Below, in pieces: positions 15,749-25,600 of a DNA stretch of 64,000 nt (positions are counted from its first letter, which is position 1; every line of letters starts with the position of its first letter). Under the pieces are notes generated by a model. The model did no database searches and was not told the DNA's origin. It was given only the letters and a program-made list of their open reading frames with translations. The translations under genes were made by a program, and so were the position numbers. This DNA comes from Chloroflexota bacterium (GTDB lineage Bacteria; Chloroflexota; Anaerolineae; Anaerolineales; UBA4823): assembly GCA_029265355.1 (NCBI GenBank), contig JAJUJL010000019.1, positions 1 to 64,000 of the forward strand, in the 5' to 3' direction.

Positions 15749-16604
15749 GGCCTTGCTTCAGCCACTCTCCTACGCATTCATGCAGCGCGCCCTGGTTGCA
15801 GTAGTGCTGGTGGGCGCGGTTTGCGCGGTGGTTGGTACCTATGTGGTCTTGCGCGGCATGGCTTTCTTTGGCGATGCACTGGCGCATACCATCTTGCCGG
15901 GTGTGGCAGTTGGCTACCTGATCAGCGGTGGGGCGCGCGAGCCGCTCTTCTGGTGGGCGCTAGGCGCTTCGGTGATCTCAGCGCTGGGCATCGGCGCCAT
16001 CAGCAAGAATGCTACCATCAAAGAGGATACCGCGATTGGCATCGTCTTTGCTGGCATGTTTGCCCTGGGCATCGCCCTGATCTCCACCGTGCGCAGCTAC
16101 GCGGTCGATCTCAGTCATTTCTTGTTCGGGGACGTGTTGGGCGTCTCCAACCAGGCGCTGTGGAAGATCGGCGTTTTTGGCGCTGTGGTGCTGTTGATCG
16201 TTGCCGCGTTCTATAAAGAATTCCTGACCTATTCTTTTGATCCGGTGCTGGCGATCACGCTGCGCATGCCGGTGGGACTGCTCAACAACCTGCTGTTGGT
16301 GCTGTTGGCGGTAACCGTCGCCGTTTCGCTGCAGACCGTGGGTGTGGCGCTGATGGTCGCCATGCTGGTCACTCCAGCAGCCACAGCCTACCTGCTCACT
16401 TACCGCCTCCCGATGATGATGGCGCTGGCAGCGGTTTTCGCTGCACTCTCCGGGGTAATCGGGTTGTATCTCTCGTACTACACCAGCATCGCTTCCGGCG
16501 CGGCCATTGTGCTGGTGGCAACTGGCTTCTTCCTGTTGGCATTTTTGTTTGCACCTGGCCGGGGGATTCTATGGAAGCAGGACAGGCGTTTGCAGCATTC
16601 ATGA
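15732..16604 (+). CDS. Metal ABC transporter permease (ZnuB-like)
   Basis: This 290-residue protein of the ABC-3 family has about eight or nine transmembrane helices. The family segment VVLRGMAFFGDALAHTILPG at about residues 37-56 and the coupling-helix region around NQALWKIG are visible. It completes a regulator-binding-protein-ATPase-permease operon for zinc (or manganese) import. The promoter of the next operon follows about 30 bases after the stop. Confidence 0.93.
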   Translation: MNTLYEALLQPLSYAFMQRALVAVVLVGAVCAVVGTYVVLRGMAFFGDALAHTILPGVAVGYLISGGAREPLFWWALGASVISALGIGAISKNATIKEDTAIGIVFAGMFALGIALISTVRSYAVDLSHFLFGDVLGVSNQALWKIGVFGAVVLLIVAAFYKEFLTYSFDPVLAITLRMPVGLLNNLLLVLLAVTVAVSLQTVGVALMVAMLVTPAATAYLLTYRLPMMMALAAVFAALSGVIGLYLSYYTSIASGAAIVLVATGFFLLAFLFAPGRGILWKQDRRLQHS

Positions 16605-16632
16605 ATCTCATTGTAAAATCGCCCACCCTCTA

Positions 16633-16700
16633 TTGACAAGAATGACTTACGGGTATATAGTTATTGGGTTTTAATAAACCGGCAGTCGGTTTATTAAACC
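16633..16700 (+). promoter_or_regulatory. Promoter and inverted-repeat operator of the TetR operon
   Basis: TTGACA (16633-16638) and TATAGT (16656-16661) are 17 bases apart. Just downstream are GGTTTTAATAAACC (16667-16680) and GGTTTATTAAACC (16688-16700), which are inverted copies of one another and each nearly self-palindromic, separated by seven bases. The arrangement covers the start site and fits autorepression by the TetR protein starting at 16709. Confidence 0.75.
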
Positions 16701-16708
16701 GGAGTACT

Positions 16709-17407
16709 ATGCCCCGATTTGTAAATGAAGCCGAGCAAGCCGCCCGGCGCAACCAGATCATTGATATCGCTCAGCAGCTTGTCTATACCAAGGGCTATGA
16801 GCAAATGACCATCCAGGATATCCTGGATGCTCTGCAAATTTCCAAGGGCGCCTTCTACCATTACTTCGGCTCAAAACAGGAACTGCTCGAAGCCCTGGTC
16901 GAACGCCTGGTAGAGCAGGCCAGCCAGCTCCAGGACCCAATCCTGCAAGCTCCCAATTTAAATGCCCTGGAGAAGCTCAAGCAGTATTTCAACACCATCG
17001 GGCGCTGGAAAACTGAGCACAAGGCATACCTGCTCAAGCTATTGCGAGTTTGGTACAACGACGAAAACGCCCTGGTGCGCCAAAAATTGCACGCTGCGTC
17101 GCTGCAGCGTTTTGCGCCGGTGCTCACCCAGATCATTCGCCAGGGGATGCAGGAGGGCGTGCTGGCTCCCCATTACCCTGAGCAAGCTGGCGATGTGGTG
17201 TTGGCGCTGATGCTCACCCTGGGAGAGATGCTGGCCTGGTCGTTGATCACCGATCCGCCGGATGCCAATGCTCTGCCGCGCCTGGCAGACAGCGTGGCGG
17301 CTTACCAGGACGCTATTGAGCGCATCCTGGGGGCTCCCCCAGGCAGCGTGCACCTGTTCGATCCCGCTATCTTGCGGGAGTGGATGATCGAAAAAGAACC
17401 GGATTAG
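16709..17407 (+). CDS. TetR family transcription repressor
   Basis: This 232-residue protein has an N-terminal helix-turn-helix: IIDIAQQLVYTKGYEQMTIQ followed by DILDALQISKGAFYHYFGSK, the standard TetR pattern. The C-terminal ligand-binding domain is helical (about 60-230). The start at 16709 places MPRFVNEAEQ before the first helix; an upstream extension would run through the operator. It precedes an ABC export operon that it probably controls, through the inverted repeats just upstream of its own start. Confidence 0.9.
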   Translation: MPRFVNEAEQAARRNQIIDIAQQLVYTKGYEQMTIQDILDALQISKGAFYHYFGSKQELLEALVERLVEQASQLQDPILQAPNLNALEKLKQYFNTIGRWKTEHKAYLLKLLRVWYNDENALVRQKLHAASLQRFAPVLTQIIRQGMQEGVLAPHYPEQAGDVVLALMLTLGEMLAWSLITDPPDANALPRLADSVAAYQDAIERILGAPPGSVHLFDPAILREWMIEKEPD

Positions 17408-17483
17408 CGCCATCGCTACGCACCGGATGCGCCGTCCCTAATCCGGGTTGTCGTAGAATGCAACGAGGAAAGGAATGCAAACC

Positions 17484-18713
17484 ATGAAATTATATCTTCG
17501 CCTCGCCTGGCGAAACATCTGGCGCCAACGTCGCCGAACGATCATCATCGTTTCAGCTATCGCACTCGGTTTGTCGATGATGATGCTCTACGATGGGTTG
17601 ATTGTTGGATTCAACCAGGCGATATATGGCAACGCCATCAAAGTGCTGGGCGGCAACATCCAGGTGCGCGCCGAAGGTTACCGAGAAGTTGCCAACCAGT
17701 ATCCTCTGCTGCCGTTGGCGGACGACCAGGCAGTGGTGAGAACCGCCCTGGCAGACTCCAGGGTGTTGGCTGCCACGCGGCGCATCATCACCGGTGGCTT
17801 GATCAGCAACCGGGAAGGCGCCTTTGCGGTGAGCATCACCGCCATCGAGCCAGAAGCAGAACAATCGGTAAACCTGGCGGCGCAAAATGTGGTCGCTGGG
17901 AATTACCTGACTTCCAATGACCGAGATGTGATCTTAATCGGCAAGGGCCTGGCCATCGCCATGGATGTGCAGGTGGGAGATCGCGTTACGCTGGTCGGCC
18001 GCGACGTGCACGACCAGATGCAACGTCGTACGATGACCATCGGCGGCATCTTCGATCTGGGCATGGTCGAGATCGAGAAACTGACCGTGTACATATCCCT
18101 GGGCGAAGCTCAGCAAGTCTACGGACTCGACGGGAAGAGCACCGAGGTAGCCATCGTGCTTAAGCAGCTCGGACAGGAAGCGCCGGTGGTTACCAGTCTC
18201 AAATCCAGCCTGCCAGGCTATGACATTGCCTCCTGGGAAGAGAATTTCCCCGAGCTGCAATCAGCCATCGGCACCAAAGGCGGCGTGATGAACGTTTTCA
18301 GCGTGGTGATCATGGTGATCGCGGGGCTGGGCATTCTCAACATGCTGCTGATGGCCGTCTATGAGCGCACGCGCGAGATCGGCATCCTCGGCGCGCTGGG
18401 ATTGCGCCCAGGGCAGATCTCGCTGCTTTTCATCCTGGAAGGCTCGCTGATCGGGCTGGTGGGTGTGGCGGCGGGCATTGTCCTGGGGTTGTTGATCAAT
18501 GGCATTCTGATGCGGGTGGGTATCGATTACACCCAGTTTTCGAGCATGACCACCTACATGGCGCTGATCACCGACCGGGTATATCCCGGCTGGGGCGTCG
18601 ATAAACTGCTGCAGCGAGCAGCCACCGTGGCAATCATCTCCATGCTGGCAGCGCTGATCCCGGCGCGCGAAGCTTCACAGCACGAACCCGCCGAAGCGCT
18701 GCACTACGTGTGA
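17484..18713 (+). CDS. ABC transporter permease, FtsX/MacB (LolE-like) family
   Basis: This protein of about 409 residues starts with a basic stretch (LAWRNIWRQRRRTIIIVS), a first helix, a large extracytoplasmic MacB_PCD-like domain (about 50-270) and three C-terminal helices with [20 protein letters not shown]. This is the Type VII/MacB transporter layout. I prefer ATG 17484 because GGAAAGGA ends nine bases before it; ATG 17475 is directly adjacent to that site. The second permease, an ATPase and an HlyD-type lipoprotein follow, forming one export or lipoprotein-handling complex. Confidence 0.9.
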   Translation: MKLYLRLAWRNIWRQRRRTIIIVSAIALGLSMMMLYDGLIVGFNQAIYGNAIKVLGGNIQVRAEGYREVANQYPLLPLADDQAVVRTALADSRVLAATRRIITGGLISNREGAFAVSITAIEPEAEQSVNLAAQNVVAGNYLTSNDRDVILIGKGLAIAMDVQVGDRVTLVGRDVHDQMQRRTMTIGGIFDLGMVEIEKLTVYISLGEAQQVYGLDGKSTEVAIVLKQLGQEAPVVTSLKSSLPGYDIASWEENFPELQSAIGTKGGVMNVFSVVIMVIAGLGILNMLLMAVYERTREIGILGALGLRPGQISLLFILEGSLIGLVGVAAGIVLGLLINGILMRVGIDYTQFSSMTTYMALITDRVYPGWGVDKLLQRAATVAIISMLAALIPAREASQHEPAEALHYV

Positions 18714-18724
18714 GGGCTGCAACC

Positions 18725-19942
18725 ATGATACAACTCTTCAAACTGGCATTACGCAACCTGGGACGCAATCGGCGGCGCTCGTTTTTCTCAGCGCTGGCGC
18801 TGGGCATCGGCCTGGCGCTGCTCATGCTGATGGCCGCGTTTGTCGAAGGCGAAATGGGCAGCGCTATTGACCTGGCAATCCGCTTGCAAAGCGGACATTT
18901 ACAGGTGCGGGCAGCCTCCTATGACGAAACCAAGGGCAGCCTGAAATGGCAAGACCTGATCGAGAATCCGGAGCAGCTTGCCGCGCAGGTCGCCGCGCTG
19001 CCGCAAGTCAGAGTAGCCACGCCGCGCCTGTTTGCCAGCGGTTTTGTCGCCGTGCGCGACAGCTCCACTGGCGTGCGCGTCTGGGGCATTGACCCGGCCT
19101 CGCCAGCCAACGAGCCTTACCGGCAGGGGCTGCTCAGCGGAGAATTCCTGAAGGCCGACGACCGCCAGGGCATCCTGATCGGCCTGTCTCTGGCAGATCG
19201 GTTGAAGTTGAAACCCGGCGATACCCTGACCCTGTCCATCAATACCTCCAGCGGCGATATCGTCGAACAGCCCTTCACCGTGCGCGGCATATTCACCACC
19301 GGCACCGCCAGCTTCGACCGGGTTACCGTCCTGCTTCCCTTGAGCAAAGCGCAGACCATGGCGCAGGCCGAAAACCACGCCAGCACAATCTTTATCCTGC
19401 TGAGCGACAAATCGCAAGCCGATGCAGTTGCTCAAGCCATACAAACCCCCAACTACAAGGTCTTGACCTGGCTGGAGATGAACGAGTTGATCATGCAGAC
19501 CGAGGAGATGGCGAGCGGATACATGGTTTTCCTCTACCTGATCGTGCTGGTGATCACGGCAACGGTGACGATGAACGCCCTGATCATGGCAGTCTTCGAG
19601 CGCACACGCGAGATTGGCATACTGGCAGCTATCGGCATGAAAGGTCGCCGCATCATGGCCATGTTCCTGGCCGAATCAACCCTGCTGGCAACCGGCGGGA
19701 TCATCCTGGGTATCCTCTTGGGATTGCTGATTGTGGGCTACTTCACCCGTTACGGTTTTTATATTGGTGAATTCGGCATCAACACTTTCTACATCGCCAA
19801 TCGCATTTACACCAAGTTGACTGTGGAAGACACCCTCAACTTGGTCGCCTTATCATTCATCATTACCCTGCTGGCCGGGGTGTACCCGGCCCTCATGGCC
19901 GCCCGCATGGAGCCGGTTGAGGCGTTACGAGGCGGAGAATAA
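18725..19942 (+). CDS. ABC transporter permease, FtsX/MacB family, second subunit
   Basis: This protein of about 405 residues has the same layout as the preceding permease: N-terminal basic [19 protein letters not shown], an extracytoplasmic domain, and three C-terminal helices with [20 protein letters not shown]. The two are homologous but diverged, so a heterodimer is likely. ATG 18725 has GAGGG eight bases upstream; a GTG at 18710 overlapping the previous stop is the alternative. Confidence 0.9.
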   Translation: MIQLFKLALRNLGRNRRRSFFSALALGIGLALLMLMAAFVEGEMGSAIDLAIRLQSGHLQVRAASYDETKGSLKWQDLIENPEQLAAQVAALPQVRVATPRLFASGFVAVRDSSTGVRVWGIDPASPANEPYRQGLLSGEFLKADDRQGILIGLSLADRLKLKPGDTLTLSINTSSGDIVEQPFTVRGIFTTGTASFDRVTVLLPLSKAQTMAQAENHASTIFILLSDKSQADAVAQAIQTPNYKVLTWLEMNELIMQTEEMASGYMVFLYLIVLVITATVTMNALIMAVFERTREIGILAAIGMKGRRIMAMFLAESTLLATGGIILGILLGLLIVGYFTRYGFYIGEFGINTFYIANRIYTKLTVEDTLNLVALSFIITLLAGVYPALMAARMEPVEALRGGE

Positions 19943-19952
19943 GGAGCATAAC

Positions 19953-20654
19953 ATGGAAGTCGCAAAAGTAGAAAACGCCACCCGTGTGTATAAGACGGGC
20001 AAAGTAGAGACCCATGCCCTGCGCGGCGTGTCATTGACCATTGAAAACGGTGAATTCACCGCCCTGGTAGGGCCATCCGGATCGGGCAAGACCACCTTAC
20101 TGCAGCTCATCGGCTGCCTGGACCAACCCACCAGCGGGAGAGTATTCATCAAAGGCAAAGAAGTCAGCAAGCTCAATCGCAACCAGCGCGCCGATTTGCG
20201 CCGCCGCGAGCTGGGCTTCATCTTCCAGTTTTTCGCCCTGATCCCGACGCTCTCTGCGTATGAGAATGTCGAGATGCCGCTACTGCTGGCGGGACAAAGC
20301 GCCGCCGAGCGCCGCCAACGGGTAATGGAACTGCTCAAGGCCGTTGACCTGACCGAGCGCGCCCACCACCGCCCGGATCAACTCAGCGGCGGTGAGCAGC
20401 AACGCGTGGCAATCGCTCGCGCCCTGGCCACTAACCCGACCATCATCCTGGCAGACGAGCCCACCGCCAACCTGGATACTGCCAATGGCAAGCAGGTAAT
20501 GGACATCATGACCCGCCTAAACCAGGAGACCGGCGTGACCTTTATCTTCGCCACCCACGACCCGCGTGTCATCCAATACGCCCGGCGCGTCATCACCCTG
20601 CGAGATGGGATGGTGGCGGAAAACGGCGCCCAGCAGCCTCACACAGGAGACTGA
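19953..20654 (+). CDS. ABC transporter ATP-binding protein (MacB/LolD type)
   Basis: This 233-residue ATPase has Walker [10 protein letters not shown], signature [18 protein letters not shown], Walker [13 protein letters not shown] and switch ATHDPRV. It begins [20 protein letters not shown] after AAGGAG and lies 10 bases after the second permease. LolD/MacB-type ATPases drive mechanotransmission rather than substrate passage through the permease. Confidence 0.94.
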   Translation: MEVAKVENATRVYKTGKVETHALRGVSLTIENGEFTALVGPSGSGKTTLLQLIGCLDQPTSGRVFIKGKEVSKLNRNQRADLRRRELGFIFQFFALIPTLSAYENVEMPLLLAGQSAAERRQRVMELLKAVDLTERAHHRPDQLSGGEQQRVAIARALATNPTIILADEPTANLDTANGKQVMDIMTRLNQETGVTFIFATHDPRVIQYARRVITLRDGMVAENGAQQPHTGD

Positions 20655-20655
20655 G

Positions 20656-21879
20656 ATGAAACTCAAAATGCTGTTCGGCCTGGCATTATCTTTAGCGCTC
20701 GTCGCTGGGCTAGCAGGCTGTGGAGCGATTGGCGGACGCACCCCAACGCCTTTACCAACCATTGTGCTTGGTGAACCTGGCTCAAGCGCTGCGCCGGGCT
20801 CGCCGATCAGCGCGCCGGTAGGTGTGATTGCTTCTGGTGTGGTAGCGCCTGGGCAGCAGGCGCGGCTGGCATTTACCCTGGCAGGGAAGGTCGAATCGGT
20901 GCCCGTCGCCGTCGGCGAGCAGGTGGATACCGGGCAGGTGCTGGCGCGGCTGGCAGGCGCAGAAGAGCTGCAGGCGGCCCTCTCAGCCGCTGAGCTGCAG
21001 GTGCTGAACGCCCAACAGGCGCTGCAGAGCCTGAGCGACGATCTGTTCGCTGAGCAAACCGCTGCTCTGCAAGCGCTGAACACAGCGCGCGAGGCCGTGC
21101 GCAGCGCCCAGCAGAAATTGGATGGGTTGGGCGTCTCGTCTGAGCCAATCGATATCCAGGTCGCACGCTCCAACGTGGCGCTGGCGAAGGACGCCCTGGA
21201 CAAAGCCACCAAAGATTTCAAACCCTACGAAAACAAACCCGAGGACAACCTGCAACGGGCAGCGCTGCTCAGTAAACTGGCGGAGGCTCAAAAACGCTAC
21301 GATAACGCCGTCAACCAGCTCAACCGCCTGACGGGTACGATCGTGCCTGAGTTCAACCTGCAGCAGGCGCGCACTGGGCTGCAGGTCGCCCAGGCGCAGC
21401 TCAAGCTGGCAGAAGATCGCTACAACCTGCTTTCCAGCGGCCCCGACCCCGATGCGGTAGCGCTGGCGCAGGCGCGGCTGAAAAGCGCCCAGGACCAGGC
21501 AGATGCCGCCCGGGCGCGGCTCGCCAGCCTGGAAATCCTGGCGCCTTTCGCAGGCACGGTCAGCCAGGTGTTCGTGCACAGCGGCGAGTGGGCGCTGCCA
21601 GGACAGGCGGTGATCGAGATCGTCGACCTGCAAAACATGCTGATAAAAACCACCGATCTGAGCGAGCGCGATATCTCGCGCATCACTGTGGGGCAGTCAG
21701 CTACGGTGTACATCGAGGCGCTGGATGCAACTGTCAGCGGACGCGTGACTCTGATCGCGCCTCTGGCGGATACCCTGGGCGGCGACGTGGTATACGAGAC
21801 CACCCTCGAGCTGCTGGAGCCCGTGCCCGGCCTGCGCGCTGGTATGACCGTGGAGGTGCAGCTCTCCAATCAGAAGTAA
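20656..21879 (+). CDS. HlyD/MacA-type periplasmic adaptor lipoprotein
   Basis: This 407-residue protein has a lipoprotein signal (LAGLAGCGAIG). A lipoyl/biotinyl-like half motif (GVVAPGQQARLAFTLAGKVE) is followed by a long coiled coil (about 100-285, many Leu/Ala/Gln heptads), the second lipoyl half (ILAPFAGTVSQVFVHSGEW) and a beta-barrel domain. It is a MacA/HlyD-family adaptor and completes the TetR-permease-permease-ATPase-adaptor operon. The ATG is one base after the ATPase stop. No outer-membrane channel gene is nearby, consistent with an envelope without a classical outer membrane. Confidence 0.9.
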   Translation: MKLKMLFGLALSLALVAGLAGCGAIGGRTPTPLPTIVLGEPGSSAAPGSPISAPVGVIASGVVAPGQQARLAFTLAGKVESVPVAVGEQVDTGQVLARLAGAEELQAALSAAELQVLNAQQALQSLSDDLFAEQTAALQALNTAREAVRSAQQKLDGLGVSSEPIDIQVARSNVALAKDALDKATKDFKPYENKPEDNLQRAALLSKLAEAQKRYDNAVNQLNRLTGTIVPEFNLQQARTGLQVAQAQLKLAEDRYNLLSSGPDPDAVALAQARLKSAQDQADAARARLASLEILAPFAGTVSQVFVHSGEWALPGQAVIEIVDLQNMLIKTTDLSERDISRITVGQSATVYIEALDATVSGRVTLIAPLADTLGGDVVYETTLELLEPVPGLRAGMTVEVQLSNQK

Positions 21880-22001
21880 AGCGGGTTTCACACGGCGCCG
21901 CCAGTTCCGTTTCGCAAGCATATCCTGAGACAGCGAGGAAACGACTCACCCAGTAGCTCAAGCGAGATACATGGCTTTCCCCTCCTCTCACCAAATCGGA
22001 T

Positions 22002-22023
22002 ATAATATATCCAATAAAGGAGG
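22002..22023 (+). promoter_or_regulatory. -10 box and ribosome site of the 22029 gene
   Basis: TATAAT at 22002-22007 lies in a short palindrome GGATATAATATATCC; a transcript starting near 22014 would have a leader of only about 15 bases, just long enough to hold AAAGGAGG at 22017-22024. The -35 region is weak. Confidence 0.55.
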
Positions 22024-22028
22024 TCGCC

Positions 22029-22607
22029 ATGCCCGACTCCATCACCGTCGCTGCTTTTGTGATCGGCCTGGTGTTTCTGATCGCTGCTTTGATTGGCAAA
22101 GAACTGAAAATCGCGGCGGTCGAAATGCCGGCCCTCAACAGCACGCAGCGGGTGATCGTTGGTGTATTGGGCGTCATTTTGGTGATTTTCGGCCTGACCG
22201 AGGGCCAGGGATTCGGACGCCAGGCTGATCCGCAGGCTGCGGCAACGACGCCGCCGCTCATTGCATCTGCTCCAGCAGCAACGCCGACGCAAACCAGTCC
22301 AAATGCACAACCAACCCAGACCAGCCTGGAGAGCATCGGAGTCGCCCTCCCTCCAGAGTTTGCCGGCAACATCCGCCGCGCCAAAGCCAGCTATGGCTGC
22401 GGCATCTTGCTGGGCCTGGCAAGCGACAACGAAGAGCAGCTATCTGTGTGTGGCCTGATGCCAAGCGTACCGGATGAATGGATCACCAAGGTCAAGCGTG
22501 TCAGTGTGGACTGCGCTACCATCGCCTCCGACCGCATTATTGTGGAGCTGTGGACAGAAGCTAATTACAGCGGCGAAACCTGGGGCTACACCTTTGACTG
22601 CCCATAG
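22029..22607 (+). CDS. Two-helix membrane protein with extracytoplasmic domain, unknown
   Basis: This 192-residue protein has two N-terminal helices (about 5-22 and 40-58), a Thr/Pro/Ala-rich linker (about 65-100) and a C-terminal domain of about 90 residues with four Cys (YGCG, SVCG, SVDCAT and FDCP) that could form two disulphides. I recognise no family. It lies immediately upstream of the large NTPase gene, whose frame overlaps its 3' end, so the two are likely cotranscribed; whether they work together is unknown. Confidence 0.65.
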   Translation: MPDSITVAAFVIGLVFLIAALIGKELKIAAVEMPALNSTQRVIVGVLGVILVIFGLTEGQGFGRQADPQAAATTPPLIASAPAATPTQTSPNAQPTQTSLESIGVALPPEFAGNIRRAKASYGCGILLGLASDNEEQLSVCGLMPSVPDEWITKVKRVSVDCATIASDRIIVELWTEANYSGETWGYTFDCP

Positions 22608-25600
22608 TGTCGAACAACCCCGCGATCTGTTTTTCGGAGAACTGATCCAGGCCTACCTGGACGATCCATATTTCCAGCCGCGCCTGTGGCTGAGCAGTCA
22701 GATCGAGAGCCTGCTGGCGGAGCCAGATTGCCGCTTCTTGCTACTGCTAGGCGAGCCGGGGGCGGGCAAGAGCGCCTTCCAAGCCTGGCTGGGCTCTCAA
22801 CAGCCGGACTGGCTGCGCTATTTCATCCGCCGCGACAGCCAGCACCCCTTGCGCAGCGGGGATGCGCGCTCCTTTTTGTTTGCCGTGGGGCACCAGCTCG
22901 CGGTGCGCCGCCCACAGCTCTTCGATCCCGGGCGGGTGAAGATCGTGGTCGAGCAGCGCATCGACGAGCAGCGGGTAGGTGGGCAGGCAGTCGGGATTGA
23001 CATCGCTGAGCTGATCGCCTCGCCCTTCTACCAGACCAGCCTGCAGGTAACCCAGCAGGTAGACATCCAATCCGGCGAGCTGGTGGGATTGAGCATCGGG
23101 CGCCTGATCCCAGAGCCGCGGTTCATGGAGCTAAACAACCTGCAGTTCCTGGCGCTGCTGAACCCGGCAGAGCTGCTCTACCAGCTCGACCCACAGCAGC
23201 GTTTAGTGGTGCAGATCGATGCCCTGGACGAGCTGCGTTACAGCGCCTCCGAAGGCAGCCTGCTGCACTGGCTGGCGGATTTGCCCGAGCTGCCGGAAAA
23301 CCTGCGCTTTGTGCTCACCAGCCGCCCGGATGAGGCCCTGCTGGACGATTTCCGCCGCAGACAGAGCAAGTGGCTGCGCGAAATCAGCATCGATCCGCAA
23401 TCTGAAGCTGTGCAGGAAGACCTGCGCGCTTACACCCGCGGGTTTGCCGCCGCGCCTGCCATCCAGGCGCATCTGCAGGCGGAGCAGGTCGACGCCGCGC
23501 TGTTCATCCAGACGGTGGTCGGCAGAGCCGATGGAAATTTTCTATATGTCAACCTGCTGCGTCGGAGCATCGAACAAGCGATCAATCAAGACGACCAAGG
23601 CGCGCTGCACGGACTGCTGCACGCTGAAGAGATCCCCGAGAGCCTGGAGGGATTGTATGCCCACTTCCTCACCCGGCTGCGCGCTCAGGTGGGCGAGGCG
23701 CGGGTCGAAGTTGAGGGAGAAACGCCGCTGAGTAGCATCTCACAGCCGGCCTGGGAAGCGCTCTACCAGCCAGTCTTAGGTGTGCTGGCGACTGCCTTCG
23801 AGCCGCTCGAGCCAGTCCAAATTCGCCAGTTGGCGCGGCTGCAAGTGGAAGAGCGCTTCTTGCAGTCTGCCTTGCAGCAGTTGGCGCAGCTCCTCGAATT
23901 GCGGGCGGGGCGAGTGAGCCTGTACCACGCCACCCTGGCCGAGTTCCTGACCTCGCCCACCACCCAGCAGCGCTACCCGGCGCTCTATCTGGAACCCGCC
24001 GAATGGCACCGCACGATCGCCAGCGCCTATCGCAAAAGCGCCCCATCCTGGGAGGCAGCAGCCTGGGAGCAGGTGGACGATTACGGACTGCTGCACCTGC
24101 CTCGCCACCTGCACGCCCTGGCGGCGGAAGCCCGCTACCGCGGAGAATACTTCAGCGTGTTCTGCCGGCCGTTTGTCATGGAAAAGCGCCGACGCTTTGG
24201 CTCCTATGCCCCAGTACACCAGGATTTGAGCCTGGGGTTGCAGACCGCTCTGCAAGGCGGACTGGCAGAGCTGCCAATCCTGGCGCGCCTGATCTTGCTG
24301 CGCGCCATTCTAAGCGCCATCACCAGCAGCCTGCCAGAGCAAATCATCGTCGCATTGATGCGCATTGGCGAAAGTGAACAGGCGCTAGGCGCGGCGGCGC
24401 TGATCCAGGCGCCGGAGCGGCGCGCCGAGGCTTATGAAGATATGGCGCGCCTCCTGATCGACCGCGGGCAGGTCGCAGAGGCCGGGCGCCTGCTGACGTT
24501 GGCGGCGGCGGGCTGGCAGCACGTTTTCGACCGTATGGAAGATTCGATGGTGAGCCACGATGACATCGCCGCCTACCTGGCAAAACCGGCTGCACTCGCC
24601 GCCCAGGCCGGCAAACTGATAGAGTACCTGAGGGCATACCAGCAGGCCGGCGGAAGCCTGGATCCCTACCTCCTGGCGCTGCTTGCCGACCAATTGGCCC
24701 AGGTATCCTCCAGGGAAGGCGCCATCGAGGCAGTTCACCTGGCGCTATCCAGCCTCCCGCATTGGAAGCTGAAACCGGACACCCACCTGGCAATGCTGGC
24801 TTTTGCCGCCCGGGCGTTGGCGCGCGCGGGCGCCTTGGAAGAAGCGGGCAAGCTCGTCCTGCAGGCGCAGCACGACAATCGCCAGGAAGCAGTGGTTGGC
24901 GCCGAATTGTGGCTGGCGCCAGCAATGGCTTTGCTGGGCGACTTTGACCAGGCGCGCCAGGTCACGCTGGCAAACCTGCAATACCAGGAAAGCCACGAGG
25001 CGCTACTGACCCTGGCAGATGCCCTGGCGCGACATGGGCACATCGAACAAGCTCTGACGTTAACTGACCACTGCGAAGACGATGAGAAAATAGACGAACT
25101 CCTTGAACAGATTGCCCGGGCGCTGGCAGAAAACGGCAAGGACGAGCTGGCGGCAGAGATTGCCGACAGGATGATCTACGGCGACCGCTACGCAAAAGCC
25201 ATGCGGGGCCTGAGCAGCATCCAGGCGCGCCTCGGCAGGCTGAGCGCCGCGCTGCGCAGCATCCGCCTGTTGGACCGCGCCCAACGGAAAGAGCCGCTGC
25301 CCTTGACGCTCAGCGAGCAGATTCAGAAAGTGCCGCGCGGGATACGAGCCAATGTGCCAGAACAGCAAGCCACCCAGCTCAGGCTGATCGCCAGTTTACT
25401 ACAGCAGCACCAGGAGCAGGCGGCGCAGGTGCTCGCCTCTGCCGAGGTGGAAAGTTTCACCGCCAGCCGAGACGAACGGCTGCGCACCGCCGCAACTCGC
25501 CTGTCTGCCCAGGCGGCCGCCGCTCGCGGCGACCTGGACAGGGCGCTTTCGATATACGAGGCGATGCCTTCCAGCATCGACCGCTTAGCGGTGCTGGTGG

